From the NCBI RefSeq assembly GCF_024438035.1, contig NZ_JANFQF010000002.1:124001-188000 (forward strand): a stretch of DNA of 64,000 nucleotides. The letters run 5' to 3'. How positions within the stretch are numbered: the stretch's first letter is position 1; each line of letters opens with the position of its first letter. The stretch comes from Rhodococcus tibetensis. Its GTDB lineage: Bacteria > Actinomycetota > Actinomycetes > Mycobacteriales > Mycobacteriaceae. This document shows positions 50,144 to 59,011 of the stretch, one piece after another. The notes beneath the pieces are model-generated. The model did no database searches, was not told where the DNA came from, and worked only from the letters and a program-made list of their open reading frames with translations. The translations under genes and the position numbers were made by a program.

Positions 50144-51361
50144 ATGAACGCGTCCGGTTCTGCGCCGCTGGGAGCCAACTCCGAAGTGGGGCAGCTTCGT
50201 GCCGTCCTTCTGCACCGGCCCGGGGACGAACTGAAGCGGCTGACACCCCGCAACAACGACCAACTGCTCTTCGACGGGCTGCCGTGGGTGGACCGCGCGC
50301 AGGAGGAACACGACGCGTTCGCCGACGTGCTGCGCAGCCGGGGAGTCGAGGTACTGCTGCTGTCCGAACTGCTCACCGAGACGCTCGCCGCCAGCGGCGC
50401 GGCCCGCATGCAAGGGATCGGCGCTGCGGTGGATCCGCGCAAGCTCGGGCACACACTCGCGCAGGAACTGGCCGCCCACCTGCGCGGTGTGCCCGCCCAG
50501 GACCTGTCCACCATTCTCACTGCGGGCATGACCTTCGACGAACTCCCGGTGGCGGCGAGCAGTGCGTCGCTGGTCCGGCGCATGCATCACGGCGGCGACT
50601 TCGTCATCGACCCGCTCCCTAATCTGCTGTTCACCCGGGACTCGTCGGTGTGGATCGGCCCGCGCGTGGCCATCACCTCGCTGGCCTTGCCGGCGCGCGT
50701 GCGGGAAACGTCGCTCACCGACATCATCTACGCCCACCATCCCCGGTTCCGTGGTGCCCGGCGCGCCTACGAATCACACACAGCCCCCGTCGAAGGCGGC
50801 GACGTCCTGCTGCTCGCGCCTGGTGTCGTCGCCGTGGGAGTGGGGGAGCGCACCACCCCAGCCGGTGCGGAGGCCTTGGCGCGCAGCGTGTTCGAGGACG
50901 AACTCGCTCATACCGTACTGGTGGTTCCGATCGCGCAGTCGAGGGCGTCGATGCACCTCGACACCGTCTGCACGATGGTGGACCACGACGCGGTCGTGAT
51001 GTACCCCGTCATCCAGGACACGCTGTCGGCGTTCACGATTCACCGCGAAGACAAAGGTGTGTCCATCCGCGGCGCCGACCCCTTCCTGATCGCTGCCGCC
51101 GAGGCGATGGGAATCGGGAAGTTGCGGGTCATCGATACCGGACTCGACAACGTCACCGCCGAACGCGAGCAGTGGGACGACGGAAACAACACACTCGCCC
51201 TGGCGCCGGGAGTCGTCGTCGCCTACGAACGCAACGCCGAAACCAACGCCCGCCTCGAAGCGTCGGGCATCGAGGTCCTGCGGATCGCCGGCTCCGAACT
51301 GGGGTCGGGCCGCGGCGGGCCGCGCTGCATGTCCTGTCCGGTGGCCCGTGACTCGCTGTAG
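50144..51361 (+). CDS. arcA: arginine deiminase
   Basis: 405 residues. Hydrolyses arginine to citrulline and ammonia. Family stretches: [18 protein letters not shown] at the start, [10 protein letters not shown] near residue 165, [10 protein letters not shown] near residue 270, and catalytic Cys395 in GGPRCMSCP at the C-terminus. No arcB or arcC is in view, so citrulline use would depend on genes elsewhere. The position before pmt matches M. tuberculosis. A hairpin follows the stop. Confidence 0.93.
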   Translation: MNASGSAPLGANSEVGQLRAVLLHRPGDELKRLTPRNNDQLLFDGLPWVDRAQEEHDAFADVLRSRGVEVLLLSELLTETLAASGAARMQGIGAAVDPRKLGHTLAQELAAHLRGVPAQDLSTILTAGMTFDELPVAASSASLVRRMHHGGDFVIDPLPNLLFTRDSSVWIGPRVAITSLALPARVRETSLTDIIYAHHPRFRGARRAYESHTAPVEGGDVLLLAPGVVAVGVGERTTPAGAEALARSVFEDELAHTVLVVPIAQSRASMHLDTVCTMVDHDAVVMYPVIQDTLSAFTIHREDKGVSIRGADPFLIAAAEAMGIGKLRVIDTGLDNVTAEREQWDDGNNTLALAPGVVVAYERNAETNARLEASGIEVLRIAGSELGSGRGGPRCMSCPVARDSL

Positions 51362-51375
51362 GCGGCTTCGCCGCC
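51361..51375. other. small hairpin at the arcA stop
   Basis: GGCGGC-TTC-GCCGCC forms a six-base stem starting at the last base of the arcA stop codon, directly before the longer palindrome 51374-51419. Confidence 0.5.
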
Positions 51376-51419
51376 CGTGCGTGGTTGACGAGTGCAGGGA
51401 CTCCTCAACCACGCACGGG
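51374..51419. terminator. palindromic element between arcA and arsC, copy A
   Basis: Arms of 15 bases (CCCGTGCGTGGTTGA and its complement) enclose a core GAGTGCAGGGACTCC. It lies between convergent genes and can act as a terminator. A diverged copy at 61533-61579 suggests a repeated palindrome family. Confidence 0.65.
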
Positions 51420-51429
51420 CGCGCAGCGC

Positions 51430-51777
51430 CTAAAGGATATCGGCGACCTTCGTGGCCGGGCGAGCCAGCACAGTGCCCTTGTCCGTCACGACGATCGGTC
51501 GTTCGATGAGGATGGGATGCTCCGTCATGGCGTCGAGCAGTTCATCCTCCGACGCCTGAGCCAGGGCCAGCTCCTTGTAGACCGCTTCCTTCTTGCGGAT
51601 GGCCTCGCTCGGCTTCAGTCCGGCGTCGCCGAGCAGCTTGCGCAGAGCGTCCCGCGTGGGCGGCGTCTCGAGGTACTTCACGACGGTGGGTTCGATGCCC
51701 GCGTCCCGGATCAGTCCCAGGACGGTACGGGAGGTGCTGCAGCGTTGGTTGTGGTAGATCGTCGCGGTGTTCGCCAT
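51430..51777 (-). CDS. arsC: ArsC/Spx-type arsenate reductase-like protein
   Basis: 115 residues, thioredoxin-like fold with HNQRCSTSR (the HxxxCxxxR site of glutaredoxin-dependent arsenate reductases) near residue 7 and RPIVV further on, where ArsC has its arsenate-binding arginine. Family members reduce arsenate or act as redox proteins; no other arsenic genes are near, so the arsenate role is uncertain. ATG 51775-51777 gives MANTATIYH; an ATG three codons upstream is open. Confidence 0.87.
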   Translation of the reverse strand: MANTATIYHNQRCSTSRTVLGLIRDAGIEPTVVKYLETPPTRDALRKLLGDAGLKPSEAIRKKEAVYKELALAQASEDELLDAMTEHPILIERPIVVTDKGTVLARPATKVADIL

Positions 51778-51868
51778 GAAGGACATTCTGCACCCGGGAA
51801 CAAACGAACCGGTACCGTGCGCTGCACTGTGCGTACGTGGAACAGTCGACTACAGAGGGAGATCGACC

Positions 51869-52552
51869 ATGGCCGAGCACTCGAACAGCATGCCCCGCCG
51901 CATCGTCGTCGCGGGTGGGCACGGGAAGATCGCACGCCATCTGACCAAGCTACTGACCGCGAGAGGAGACCGTGCCGTGGCCCTGATCCGCAATCCGGAC
52001 CACGAGCACGCCGTGGCAGCGCTCGGCGCCGAGCCGGTGGTCATCGACCTCGAGAATTCGACCGTCGACGACGTCGCGAAGGTTCTGCTGGGTGCGGACG
52101 CCACAGTGTTCGCTGCCGGTGCCGGCCCGGGTAGCGGAGTGGAGCGCAAGGACACCGTCGACCGCGGCGCCGCCGTGCTGCTCGCCGAAGCCGCCGAGAA
52201 GGCGGGGGTGCGCCGGTTCGTTCAGGTCAGTTCGTTCGGTGCCGGTGAGCCGATCCCGGAAGGAACCGACGACGTGTTCGCCGCCTACCTCGTCGCCAAG
52301 ACTTCGGCCGAGGAAGATTTGCGTGCGCGCACTTTTCTGGACTGGACGATTCTCCGGCCCGGTGGGTTGATCGACGACGAATCGACAGGGCACGTCACCC
52401 TCGCCGCCCCGCCCCTCGAGCGCGGTACCGTGCCGCGGGCCGATGTCGCCGCCGTGATCGTGGCGCTTCTCGACGATCCGAGTACCGCGACGAAGACCCT
52501 CATGCTGACGTCCGGGCCGACCCCTGTCGAGGACGCCGTCGCGGCGCTGTGA
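51869..52552 (+). CDS. NAD(P)-binding atypical SDR (NmrA/YwnB-like)
   Basis: 227 residues. Rossmann motif VVAGGHGKIARHL near residue 12, RNPDH after strand 2, and SSFGAG plus a later LDWTILRPGGL typical of NAD(P)H-binding atypical SDRs. The Tyr-x-x-x-Lys pair is replaced (YLVAKT), so activity may be regulatory or non-classical. ATG 51869 has GAGGGAG upstream. Divergent from arsC. Confidence 0.8.
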   Translation: MAEHSNSMPRRIVVAGGHGKIARHLTKLLTARGDRAVALIRNPDHEHAVAALGAEPVVIDLENSTVDDVAKVLLGADATVFAAGAGPGSGVERKDTVDRGAAVLLAEAAEKAGVRRFVQVSSFGAGEPIPEGTDDVFAAYLVAKTSAEEDLRARTFLDWTILRPGGLIDDESTGHVTLAAPPLERGTVPRADVAAVIVALLDDPSTATKTLMLTSGPTPVEDAVAAL

Positions 52553-52642
52553 CCAGCTGCGGTCGCCGGCAACCATTGCGGCGTCGTCCCCTCCCCACTA
52601 CGGTCTGATACAACGCCTGGAACAACGGAGGTGGCGCCGGCC

Positions 52643-53005
52643 GTGCACATCGACATCGATCCGGACTCGCCGACAGCTCCGTTCGACCAGTTACGGCTAC
52701 AGATCATCGAGCAGGTGCGCACAGGCCGGCTGATCGCCGGTACGAAGATCCCGACGGTCCGCGCCCTGGCCGTCGAGGTGGGGCTGGCCCCCAACACCGT
52801 TGCGAAGGCGTACCGCGAGCTCGGCGAGCAGGGCGTCATCGAAAGCCGGGGCAAGCAGGGCACCTTCATCGCTGGTGGTGGGGATCCCATCCGCGTCGGT
52901 GGCGAGAAGGCGGCCACCCGATACGTGCAGGAACTGCGCAAGCTGGGCGTCTCCGACGAAGAAATCCTCGATTTCGTGCAGTCGGCCCTCCGCGGCGCCG
53001 GCTGA
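52643..53005 (+). CDS. GntR-family regulator, YtrA subfamily
   Basis: 120 residues. A GntR winged helix (PFDQLRLQIIEQVRTGRL, then TVRALAVEVGLAPNTVAKAY) with the short C-terminal part of the YtrA group, which often controls nearby ABC or membrane genes. GTG 52643 has GGAGG about 11 bases upstream; GTG 52631 is the alternative. The next gene, a DoxX protein, follows after 48 bases and may be its target. Confidence 0.87.
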   Translation: MHIDIDPDSPTAPFDQLRLQIIEQVRTGRLIAGTKIPTVRALAVEVGLAPNTVAKAYRELGEQGVIESRGKQGTFIAGGGDPIRVGGEKAATRYVQELRKLGVSDEEILDFVQSALRGAG

Positions 53006-53053
53006 GCCGCGCTTCATCCAGAAGGAGCGATTGCAGAAAGGGAAACACTCGGT

Positions 53054-53485
53054 ATGGCCTCCGCACTGTTTCGTGACCTCTCGATTCTGATCGCGCGCAT
53101 CGGGCTGGGCGTTGTTTTCGTCGCGCACGGCTGGCAGAAGTTCTTCGAATTCGGCGTGAACGCGACCCAAGCGTCGTTTGCCGACATGGGAGTACCCCTG
53201 CCCGACATCTCGGCGATAGCGGCAGCCACGATCGAACTTGCGGGCGGCTTCGCGCTCATCGTGGGATTGGCCACACCGGTGGCCGGATTCCTCCTCTTTC
53301 TCGACATGCTCGGTGCGCTGATCCTCGTGCACGCAGACAAGGGTGTGTTCGTTTCCGAGGGTGGGTACGAACTCGTCGTCGCACTGGGCGTGGGCTCGCT
53401 TCTTCTGGCCGTCATCGGTGCCGGGCGCCTCGGTATCGACGGCCTGATCGGACGGGGTGCGGGATGGGGCAGAGCCGCGGTGTGA
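53054..53485 (+). CDS. DoxX-family membrane protein (copy 1)
   Basis: 143 residues, four membrane spans, starting MASALFRDLSILIARIGLG. DoxX motifs are FVAHGWQKFFEFG and DMGVPLPDISA, then ELAGGFALIVGLATP. In M. tuberculosis a DoxX protein joins SodA and SseA in a membrane redox complex. A paralogue coded at 61684-62124 is very similar. Probably co-transcribed with the GntR-type gene. Confidence 0.86.
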   Translation: MASALFRDLSILIARIGLGVVFVAHGWQKFFEFGVNATQASFADMGVPLPDISAIAAATIELAGGFALIVGLATPVAGFLLFLDMLGALILVHADKGVFVSEGGYELVVALGVGSLLLAVIGAGRLGIDGLIGRGAGWGRAAV

Positions 53486-53569
53486 CGATCTGCGCGCAGC
53501 GGCCTTCGTTCAGAGGCCGACCTGCACCCAGCTTGCATTTACTCCCGTCAGTGACCAACGTATTTGTTC

Positions 53570-55219
53570 ATGGCAATGAATACTGATCTGCCGGATCACC
53601 AATCCGAGTCTCCGAATGCGACAGCATCCGACGGGCTGAAGCGGATCGGTGTTCGCACCGATTACGTTGTATTTTCCATCGCTGCCGCGGCCGTGGCGCT
53701 CATCGTCGTGTGGGGTCTCGCGGCCCCCGATAACCTCGATTCGACCACCGGGAAGGCACTCTCGTGGTTGGTCACCGACCTCGGGTGGCTGTTCGTTCTG
53801 TCGGCGTCCGGCTTCGTGCTCTTCTCGTTGTGGCTCGCGTTCAGCCGGTTCGGTCACATTCCGCTCGGTAAGGACGGCGAGAAGCCGGAGTTTCGCACGG
53901 TCAGCTGGATCGCGATGATGTTCAGCGCGGGCATGGGTATCGGGTTGATGTTCTTCGGTGTCGCCGAGCCGCTCGCGCACTACGTCGCGCCGCCGCCCGG
54001 CACCGACGGTGGTGTTGGAACGGCGATGGCCACCACTATGTTCCACTGGAGCCTGCATCCATGGGCGATGTATGCCGTGGTTGGTTTGTCGATTGCGTAC
54101 GGTTCGTACCGCAAGGGACGCAAGCAGCTGTTCAGCTCGGCGTTCGTTCCCCTGCTCGGCCGGCGCGCGGAAGGCCCGATCGGGAAGTTCATCGATGTGC
54201 TCGCGATCTTCGCGACGCTGTTCGGTACCGCTGCCTCGCTTGGTCTCGGGGCCCTGCAGATCGGCTCGGGTTTTCAGGTTGTCGGGTGGATGTCCGAGGT
54301 CAGCACCTTCCTGCTCGTCGCCATTGTCGCGCTCCTGACTCTCGCTTTCGTGGCGTCCGCGGTGTCGGGTGTCTCGAAGGGCATCCAGTGGCTGTCCAAC
54401 ACCAACATGGTGCTCGCCGTCGTGCTGGCGCTGTTCGTGTTCGTGGTGGGTCCGACGGTCCTCATCTTGAACCTGCTGCCGACGACGATCGGGGCCTACG
54501 CTGCCGAACTGGCGCAGATGTCGGCGCGAACCGGGGCGTCATCCGATCCGGCGACCGGTGAGTGGCTGTCGTCGTGGACCATCTTCTACTGGGCGTGGTG
54601 GATCTCGTGGACCCCGTTTGTCGGCATGTTCCTGGCGCGTATCAGCCGCGGCCGGACCATTCGTCAGTTCGTTTTCGGAGTCATCCTTGTTCCGAGTGTG
54701 GTCAGCCTCGTCTGGTTCGCCATCTTCGGTGGCGCGGGCATCGGTGAGCAGCGCGACGGTATCGACCTTGCCGGGCAGGACACCCAGGAAGGGCAACTGT
54801 TCGGGATGCTCGACCACCTGCCGCTCACCGGCATCACCACCGTTCTGGTGATGGTGCTCGTCGCCATCTTCTTCGTATCCGGTGCTGATGCCGCTTCCAT
54901 GGTGATGGGCACACTCTCGCAGCGCGGTTCCCTCGATCCGCAGCGCTGGGTGGTCGTCTTCTGGGGTGTGCTGACCGGTGGTGTTGCTGCCCTGATCCTG
55001 TGGACCGGTGGTGACACAGCCCTGGACGGACTGCAGACGATGACGATCATCGCGGCCGCACCGTTCGTCATCGTGATGATCGGTTTGTGTCTGTCTCTGT
55101 ACAAGGATCTCTCGCGTGATTCGCTCGTCGTCGAAGCCAGGGAGATGCGGCGGGAGCTTCGGAAAGTGGTGGCGAACCGACGTCGCTCGCCCAGTTCCGT
55201 CGAGAATCCGCGCGGCTGA
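53570..55219 (+). CDS. BCCT-family transporter (betaine/choline/carnitine type)
   Basis: 549 residues and 12 membrane spans. The BCCT signature is FYWAWWISWTPFVGMFLARI near residue 350, with GMGIGLMFFGVAEPLAHY near 130. Imports compatible solutes or their precursors with Na+ or H+. Long N- and C-terminal tails, the latter basic (MRRELRKVVANRRRS), as in osmoregulated members. ATG 53570 or 53576 are possible starts; no clear ribosome-binding site. Confidence 0.92.
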   Translation: MAMNTDLPDHQSESPNATASDGLKRIGVRTDYVVFSIAAAAVALIVVWGLAAPDNLDSTTGKALSWLVTDLGWLFVLSASGFVLFSLWLAFSRFGHIPLGKDGEKPEFRTVSWIAMMFSAGMGIGLMFFGVAEPLAHYVAPPPGTDGGVGTAMATTMFHWSLHPWAMYAVVGLSIAYGSYRKGRKQLFSSAFVPLLGRRAEGPIGKFIDVLAIFATLFGTAASLGLGALQIGSGFQVVGWMSEVSTFLLVAIVALLTLAFVASAVSGVSKGIQWLSNTNMVLAVVLALFVFVVGPTVLILNLLPTTIGAYAAELAQMSARTGASSDPATGEWLSSWTIFYWAWWISWTPFVGMFLARISRGRTIRQFVFGVILVPSVVSLVWFAIFGGAGIGEQRDGIDLAGQDTQEGQLFGMLDHLPLTGITTVLVMVLVAIFFVSGADAASMVMGTLSQRGSLDPQRWVVVFWGVLTGGVAALILWTGGDTALDGLQTMTIIAAAPFVIVMIGLCLSLYKDLSRDSLVVEAREMRRELRKVVANRRRSPSSVENPRG

Positions 55220-55251
55220 ACGGTCAGCGCCAGCTGGGTCAATTGGGACGG

Positions 55252-56811
55252 TCAGCGCCAGCTCGGTAGCCACAGCTGGTGCTGCCACATCTGTGGTGTG
55301 ATCGGCAGACCGGTGAGGATGGGCCACAGCCAGATGAAGTTGGCCACCACCAGTCCCACATAGAGGCACACGGCGAGCAGCCCGGTGCCGCGACGTTCGT
55401 ACGACGACGTGGCCCTGCCGAGGATGTCGCCGAGGACCAGCGCGATACCCATCACCATGAACGGCGCGAGGGCCACCGCGTAGAAGTAGTACATCTGGCG
55501 GTCGAGGGTGGTCAGCCACGGCAGGAAGGCGGCAGCGTACCCGGTGAGCACGGTTGCGTATCGCCAGTCCTTGCGGACTACCGTCTGCCACAACGCCCAC
55601 GCGAGCATCGGCAACGCGAGCCACCACATCGCGGGAGTGCCGACGAGCATGACCGCCTTGACGCAGCTGGACGCACTGCATCCGGAGACGTGGCCGCCCT
55701 CGGCGAAGTAGTACAGCATCGGGCGAAGGCCCATCGGCCACGTCCACGGCTTCGACTCCCACGGGTGATGGTTGCCCGCGGAGTTGGTGAGACCAGCGTG
55801 GAATTCGAGGACGTTGCCGCTGTAGTACCACAGCGACCGCAGCGCGGACGGGAGGAACGACCAGGTTCCGCCCGTTCCGATCTCGTTGCCCACCGCGTGC
55901 CGATCGACTCCGGTCTCGCTGGCGAACCAGGCCCAGTAGCTGCCGAGATAGACGAACAGAGGCACGACGACCAGTGCGTACAGCGCCGGGCCGACATCCC
56001 GGATGCCGGTGCCGGACCATGGACGCTGCACCCCGTACGCCCGTCGGGCCGCCACGTCGAAACACACGCTGAGCAACCCGAAGAAGACGATGAAGTAGAT
56101 GCCCGACCACTTGGTTCCGCACGCCAGCCCCAGCATGATTCCGGCGCCGAAACGCCACCAACGCACGCCGAGACGCGGCCCCCATTCGCTGTCGCCGATC
56201 CGCCCCTCGTCGTGGACACGGGCCATTCGCTCGCGGACCTCGTCGCGGTCCACGACGAGACAACCGAGGGCGGCGACGGCGAAGAGGGCCAAGAAGATGT
56301 CCAGCATGCCCAGTCGGGAGGACACGAAGGTGACACCGTCTGCGACGAGCAGGATGCCCGCGAGACCACCGAGGAGAGTGGACCGGCTCAATCGCCTGAC
56401 GATGCGAATCACGAGCAGGACGAGAATCGTGCCTGCCACTGCCGACGCGAACCGCCATCCCCAGCCGTTGTAGCCGAAGATCGCCTCGCCCATCGCGATC
56501 AGTTGTTTTCCGATCGGTGGATGCACCACCAGGCCGTACCCGGGGTTGTCCTCGATCCAGCCGCCGGTGAGAACCTGCCACCCCTGTGGCGCGTAGTGCT
56601 TCTCGTCGAACACGGGTGTGCCCGCGTCGGTGGGGTACCCCAGCATCGTGAACCGGGTGATCGCCGCGATCGCCGTGACGAACAGCGTCACTACCCAACC
56701 GCGGGCACGGTCCACGGGGCCGAAACCGGGGGGAGGGGCGAGGGGCGCCGGACTGACCACCGACGACTGTCGTGCGGAGGGCGTCGGTCGCTCGTCCGTC
56801 AACATCGTCAC
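55252..56811 (-). CDS. pmt: dolichyl-phosphate-mannose/polyprenol-phosphate-mannose protein mannosyltransferase
   Basis: 519 residues, about 11 membrane spans. Transfers mannose from polyprenyl-phosphate-mannose to Ser/Thr of exported proteins outside the membrane. The first loop carries the Asp-Glu pair in PVFDEKHYAPQ near residue 68, essential in Pmt1-type enzymes; HPPIGKQLIAMG follows. GTG 56811 (or ATG 56805) starts a cytosolic Pro-rich tail. Divergent from rsmI, as in M. tuberculosis (Rv1002c/Rv1003). Confidence 0.92.
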   Translation of the reverse strand: MTMLTDERPTPSARQSSVVSPAPLAPPPGFGPVDRARGWVVTLFVTAIAAITRFTMLGYPTDAGTPVFDEKHYAPQGWQVLTGGWIEDNPGYGLVVHPPIGKQLIAMGEAIFGYNGWGWRFASAVAGTILVLLVIRIVRRLSRSTLLGGLAGILLVADGVTFVSSRLGMLDIFLALFAVAALGCLVVDRDEVRERMARVHDEGRIGDSEWGPRLGVRWWRFGAGIMLGLACGTKWSGIYFIVFFGLLSVCFDVAARRAYGVQRPWSGTGIRDVGPALYALVVVPLFVYLGSYWAWFASETGVDRHAVGNEIGTGGTWSFLPSALRSLWYYSGNVLEFHAGLTNSAGNHHPWESKPWTWPMGLRPMLYYFAEGGHVSGCSASSCVKAVMLVGTPAMWWLALPMLAWALWQTVVRKDWRYATVLTGYAAAFLPWLTTLDRQMYYFYAVALAPFMVMGIALVLGDILGRATSSYERRGTGLLAVCLYVGLVVANFIWLWPILTGLPITPQMWQHQLWLPSWR

Positions 56812-56834
56812 GCGGCAATCGTAGGCTGTGGGTC

Positions 56835-57665
56835 ATGACTGGTCGCCTAGTGCTCGCCGCAACACCGATGGGGGACGTGGGTGACGCCTCGCCGAGGCTG
56901 CGTACGGCGCTGGAAACGGCCGACGTCGTCGCCGCGGAGGACACCCGTCGCACCAAGGCCTTGGCGTCCGCGCTCGAGGTGACGATCAGCGGAAAGGTGG
57001 TCAGCTTCTACGACCAGGTGGAGGTGGCACGCCTGCCTGCGCTCGTGGCCGACGTGGCGGCGGGCAAAACGGTGCTCCTCGTGACCGACGCGGGGATGCC
57101 TTCGGTGAGCGACCCCGGCTATCGGCTGGTGTCCGCATGTGTCGCCGAGGACCTGGCAGTCACGTGTCTGCCGGGACCGTCGGCGGTGACGACTGCCCTG
57201 GCCCTGTCGGGGCTCCCAGTGGAGCGCTTCTGTTTCGACGGCTTCCCGCCCCGCAAACAGGGCCAGCGCAAATCGTGGTTGCAGGCGTTGGTGAACGAGC
57301 AGCGAGCGTGCGTGTTCTTCGAGGCACCCCACCGCCTCGCCGACTGCCTCGCCGACGCCGTGGTGGTTCTCGGCGGCACCCGCCGAGCCGCCGTCTGCCG
57401 CGAACTGACCAAGACCTACGAGGAGGTACGCCGCGGCACCCTCTCCGAACTCGCCGAATGGGCGGCCGAGGGGGTACGCGGTGAGATCACGGTGGTGGTG
57501 GAAGGGGCCACCATCGTGGCGTCCGATCCCGCTGACCTCGTCGACGAGGTGGAACGACTGGTTGCCGACGGCACCCGACTGAAGGATGCGTGCGCGTTGG
57601 TTGCCACCCCGGGTGTGTCGAAACGCGAGTTGTACGAGACCGTCCTGGCGTCGCGGAAGGCGTAG
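56835..57665 (+). CDS. rsmI: 16S rRNA (cytidine-1402-2'-O)-methyltransferase
   Basis: 276 residues. Methylates the ribose of C1402 in the ribosomal decoding centre. Tetrapyrrole-methylase fold: AATPMGDVGDASPR at the start, AAEDTRRT near residue 36, VTDAGMPSVSDPGYRLV near 84 and PGPSAVTTALALSG near 115. ATG 56835 is 23 bases from the divergent pmt start. Convergent with the DUF2786 gene. Confidence 0.93.
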   Translation: MTGRLVLAATPMGDVGDASPRLRTALETADVVAAEDTRRTKALASALEVTISGKVVSFYDQVEVARLPALVADVAAGKTVLLVTDAGMPSVSDPGYRLVSACVAEDLAVTCLPGPSAVTTALALSGLPVERFCFDGFPPRKQGQRKSWLQALVNEQRACVFFEAPHRLADCLADAVVVLGGTRRAAVCRELTKTYEEVRRGTLSELAEWAAEGVRGEITVVVEGATIVASDPADLVDEVERLVADGTRLKDACALVATPGVSKRELYETVLASRKA

Positions 57666-57687
57666 AACTCCGGGGAGGTCGCCGCCG

Positions 57688-58965
57688 CTACCGCCGTAGT
57701 GCCCGCTCACCAGGCGCCAGGGTGGCGTCGTCCGCGGCCGCCTGCCCGGCGTACCAACCGTGCGCGTCTACGGCCCTTCCCCGTGCTTTGCGGGTACGAG
57801 GAAACAGGCGGTCGAACTCGGCGTCGACAGCTTCGGACTTCGTGGCGAGAATCGGCAGGAGGTCGTCGACCGGGATCGACGCCTCGTCGGCGGCCTCAAC
57901 TGTTGCTCGGCTGTCGGCGTCGCGTAACCGCTGGCCGATCCGGCTCGCAAACCCTGCGAGGAAACCTTTGCGGAAGGACGTGGTGCGGGAACCGCTGCGA
58001 CTGTCCGCATCGGCGAATTGCATTGCCCGCGTAGCCTGCACCAGCAGAGAAGTGAAGAGCATGTCGACCTGCTGCAGGTCGAGGGGTGTTCCCACCACCG
58101 TGGCGATGGCCAGCGAACTGAACCACACGGTGCGCACCCGGTTGGAGTCACCGATCTCGGTGAGCAGGTGCACCTTCTCCTTGACATAGGGATTCTCGAG
58201 GTGGATCCGGCGACTGTGGACCGCGGTGTTTCCCGAGCCGTTCTGGGTGTGGAGGAGGGCGGCGTTGATGGCGTAGCGGGTCATCAACTCCTGGGCCTTC
58301 GCGGTGAAGATTTCGGCTTCCTCGGCGAAGTCCGTGGCCTCCGCCTTGGCGAGCAGACCGCGGATTCTGTTGAGTACCTTGGCGTCAGCCTCAGTGTTGT
58401 TGCTCGCGACCTCGCTGACCTCGGCCCGGACCCTGGGCCACGTGGACGGCGGGGGAGTGAGGACGGTCCACCCGGGCAGGTCGGTCCAGGCCAGGGAGAG
58501 GTCCGTCAACTGGTAGACGGAGTGGTACGGATCTTCGAAGAGCAAACCCGCCGCAAGGGCGCGCACGCCCGCATCACTGGACGTGTTGTCCGTCGCGTCG
58601 CTCACCCGGTCCGAAATGCGTTGTGCCAGGTCCGAAGCGGCGGGGTATTGCTCGCCGATGGTGCGGAGTTGTTCGAGCCAGTCCTGTGGCGCGCGGTCGT
58701 GGGCGCGGGTTTGCTCCGCCTCGTGCAGGATGAGCGCGGCGGCGAGAGGGGCGTCAGCCGGCTCCTTCGATCTGCGCGCCAGATGGAGAACGTCGGCGGG
58801 TTGCCAGCCGCGCTCGTACGCGGCCGACAACTCTCCCAGGAGGGTATGGACGGCGGCCGCCGCCGGCGGGCTCACTTCATCGTCGAACACGCGCGCTCCC
58901 CTCCCGAATCCGCTACTGCCGAATCCACCGTGTGAAGATCGAATGTATGTTCTATTGGCCGCCAT
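57688..58965 (-). CDS. DUF2786-domain protein
   Basis: 425 residues. The middle (about 195-235) has the DUF2786 pattern IRGLLAKAEATDFAEEAEIF with KAQELMTRYAI. A C-terminal region (DUF7168-like) rich in helices follows. Function is unknown; the family occurs in actinobacteria and phages. ATG 58963-58965 is chosen for MAANRTYIRSSHGG; no strong ribosome-binding site, and later starts are possible. Convergent with rsmI, 47 bases downstream of metG. Confidence 0.78.
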   Translation of the reverse strand: MAANRTYIRSSHGGFGSSGFGRGARVFDDEVSPPAAAAVHTLLGELSAAYERGWQPADVLHLARRSKEPADAPLAAALILHEAEQTRAHDRAPQDWLEQLRTIGEQYPAASDLAQRISDRVSDATDNTSSDAGVRALAAGLLFEDPYHSVYQLTDLSLAWTDLPGWTVLTPPPSTWPRVRAEVSEVASNNTEADAKVLNRIRGLLAKAEATDFAEEAEIFTAKAQELMTRYAINAALLHTQNGSGNTAVHSRRIHLENPYVKEKVHLLTEIGDSNRVRTVWFSSLAIATVVGTPLDLQQVDMLFTSLLVQATRAMQFADADSRSGSRTTSFRKGFLAGFASRIGQRLRDADSRATVEAADEASIPVDDLLPILATKSEAVDAEFDRLFPRTRKARGRAVDAHGWYAGQAAADDATLAPGERALRR

Positions 58966-59011
58966 GGGGAGAAGTGTGCATGCAGGGTCCGACAATTCGG
59001 CCCTGCACGGG

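Noticed and set aside
55221-55263. 15-base direct repeat (CGGTCAGCGCCAGCT twice) at the end of the BCCT gene and of pmt
   Set aside because: Short and local; one copy covers the pmt stop. Probably a small tandem slip with no function.
54539-56956. 805-codon reverse frame through pmt and part of the BCCT gene
   Set aside because: Overlaps two well-supported membrane-protein genes in other frames and has no motif of its own.
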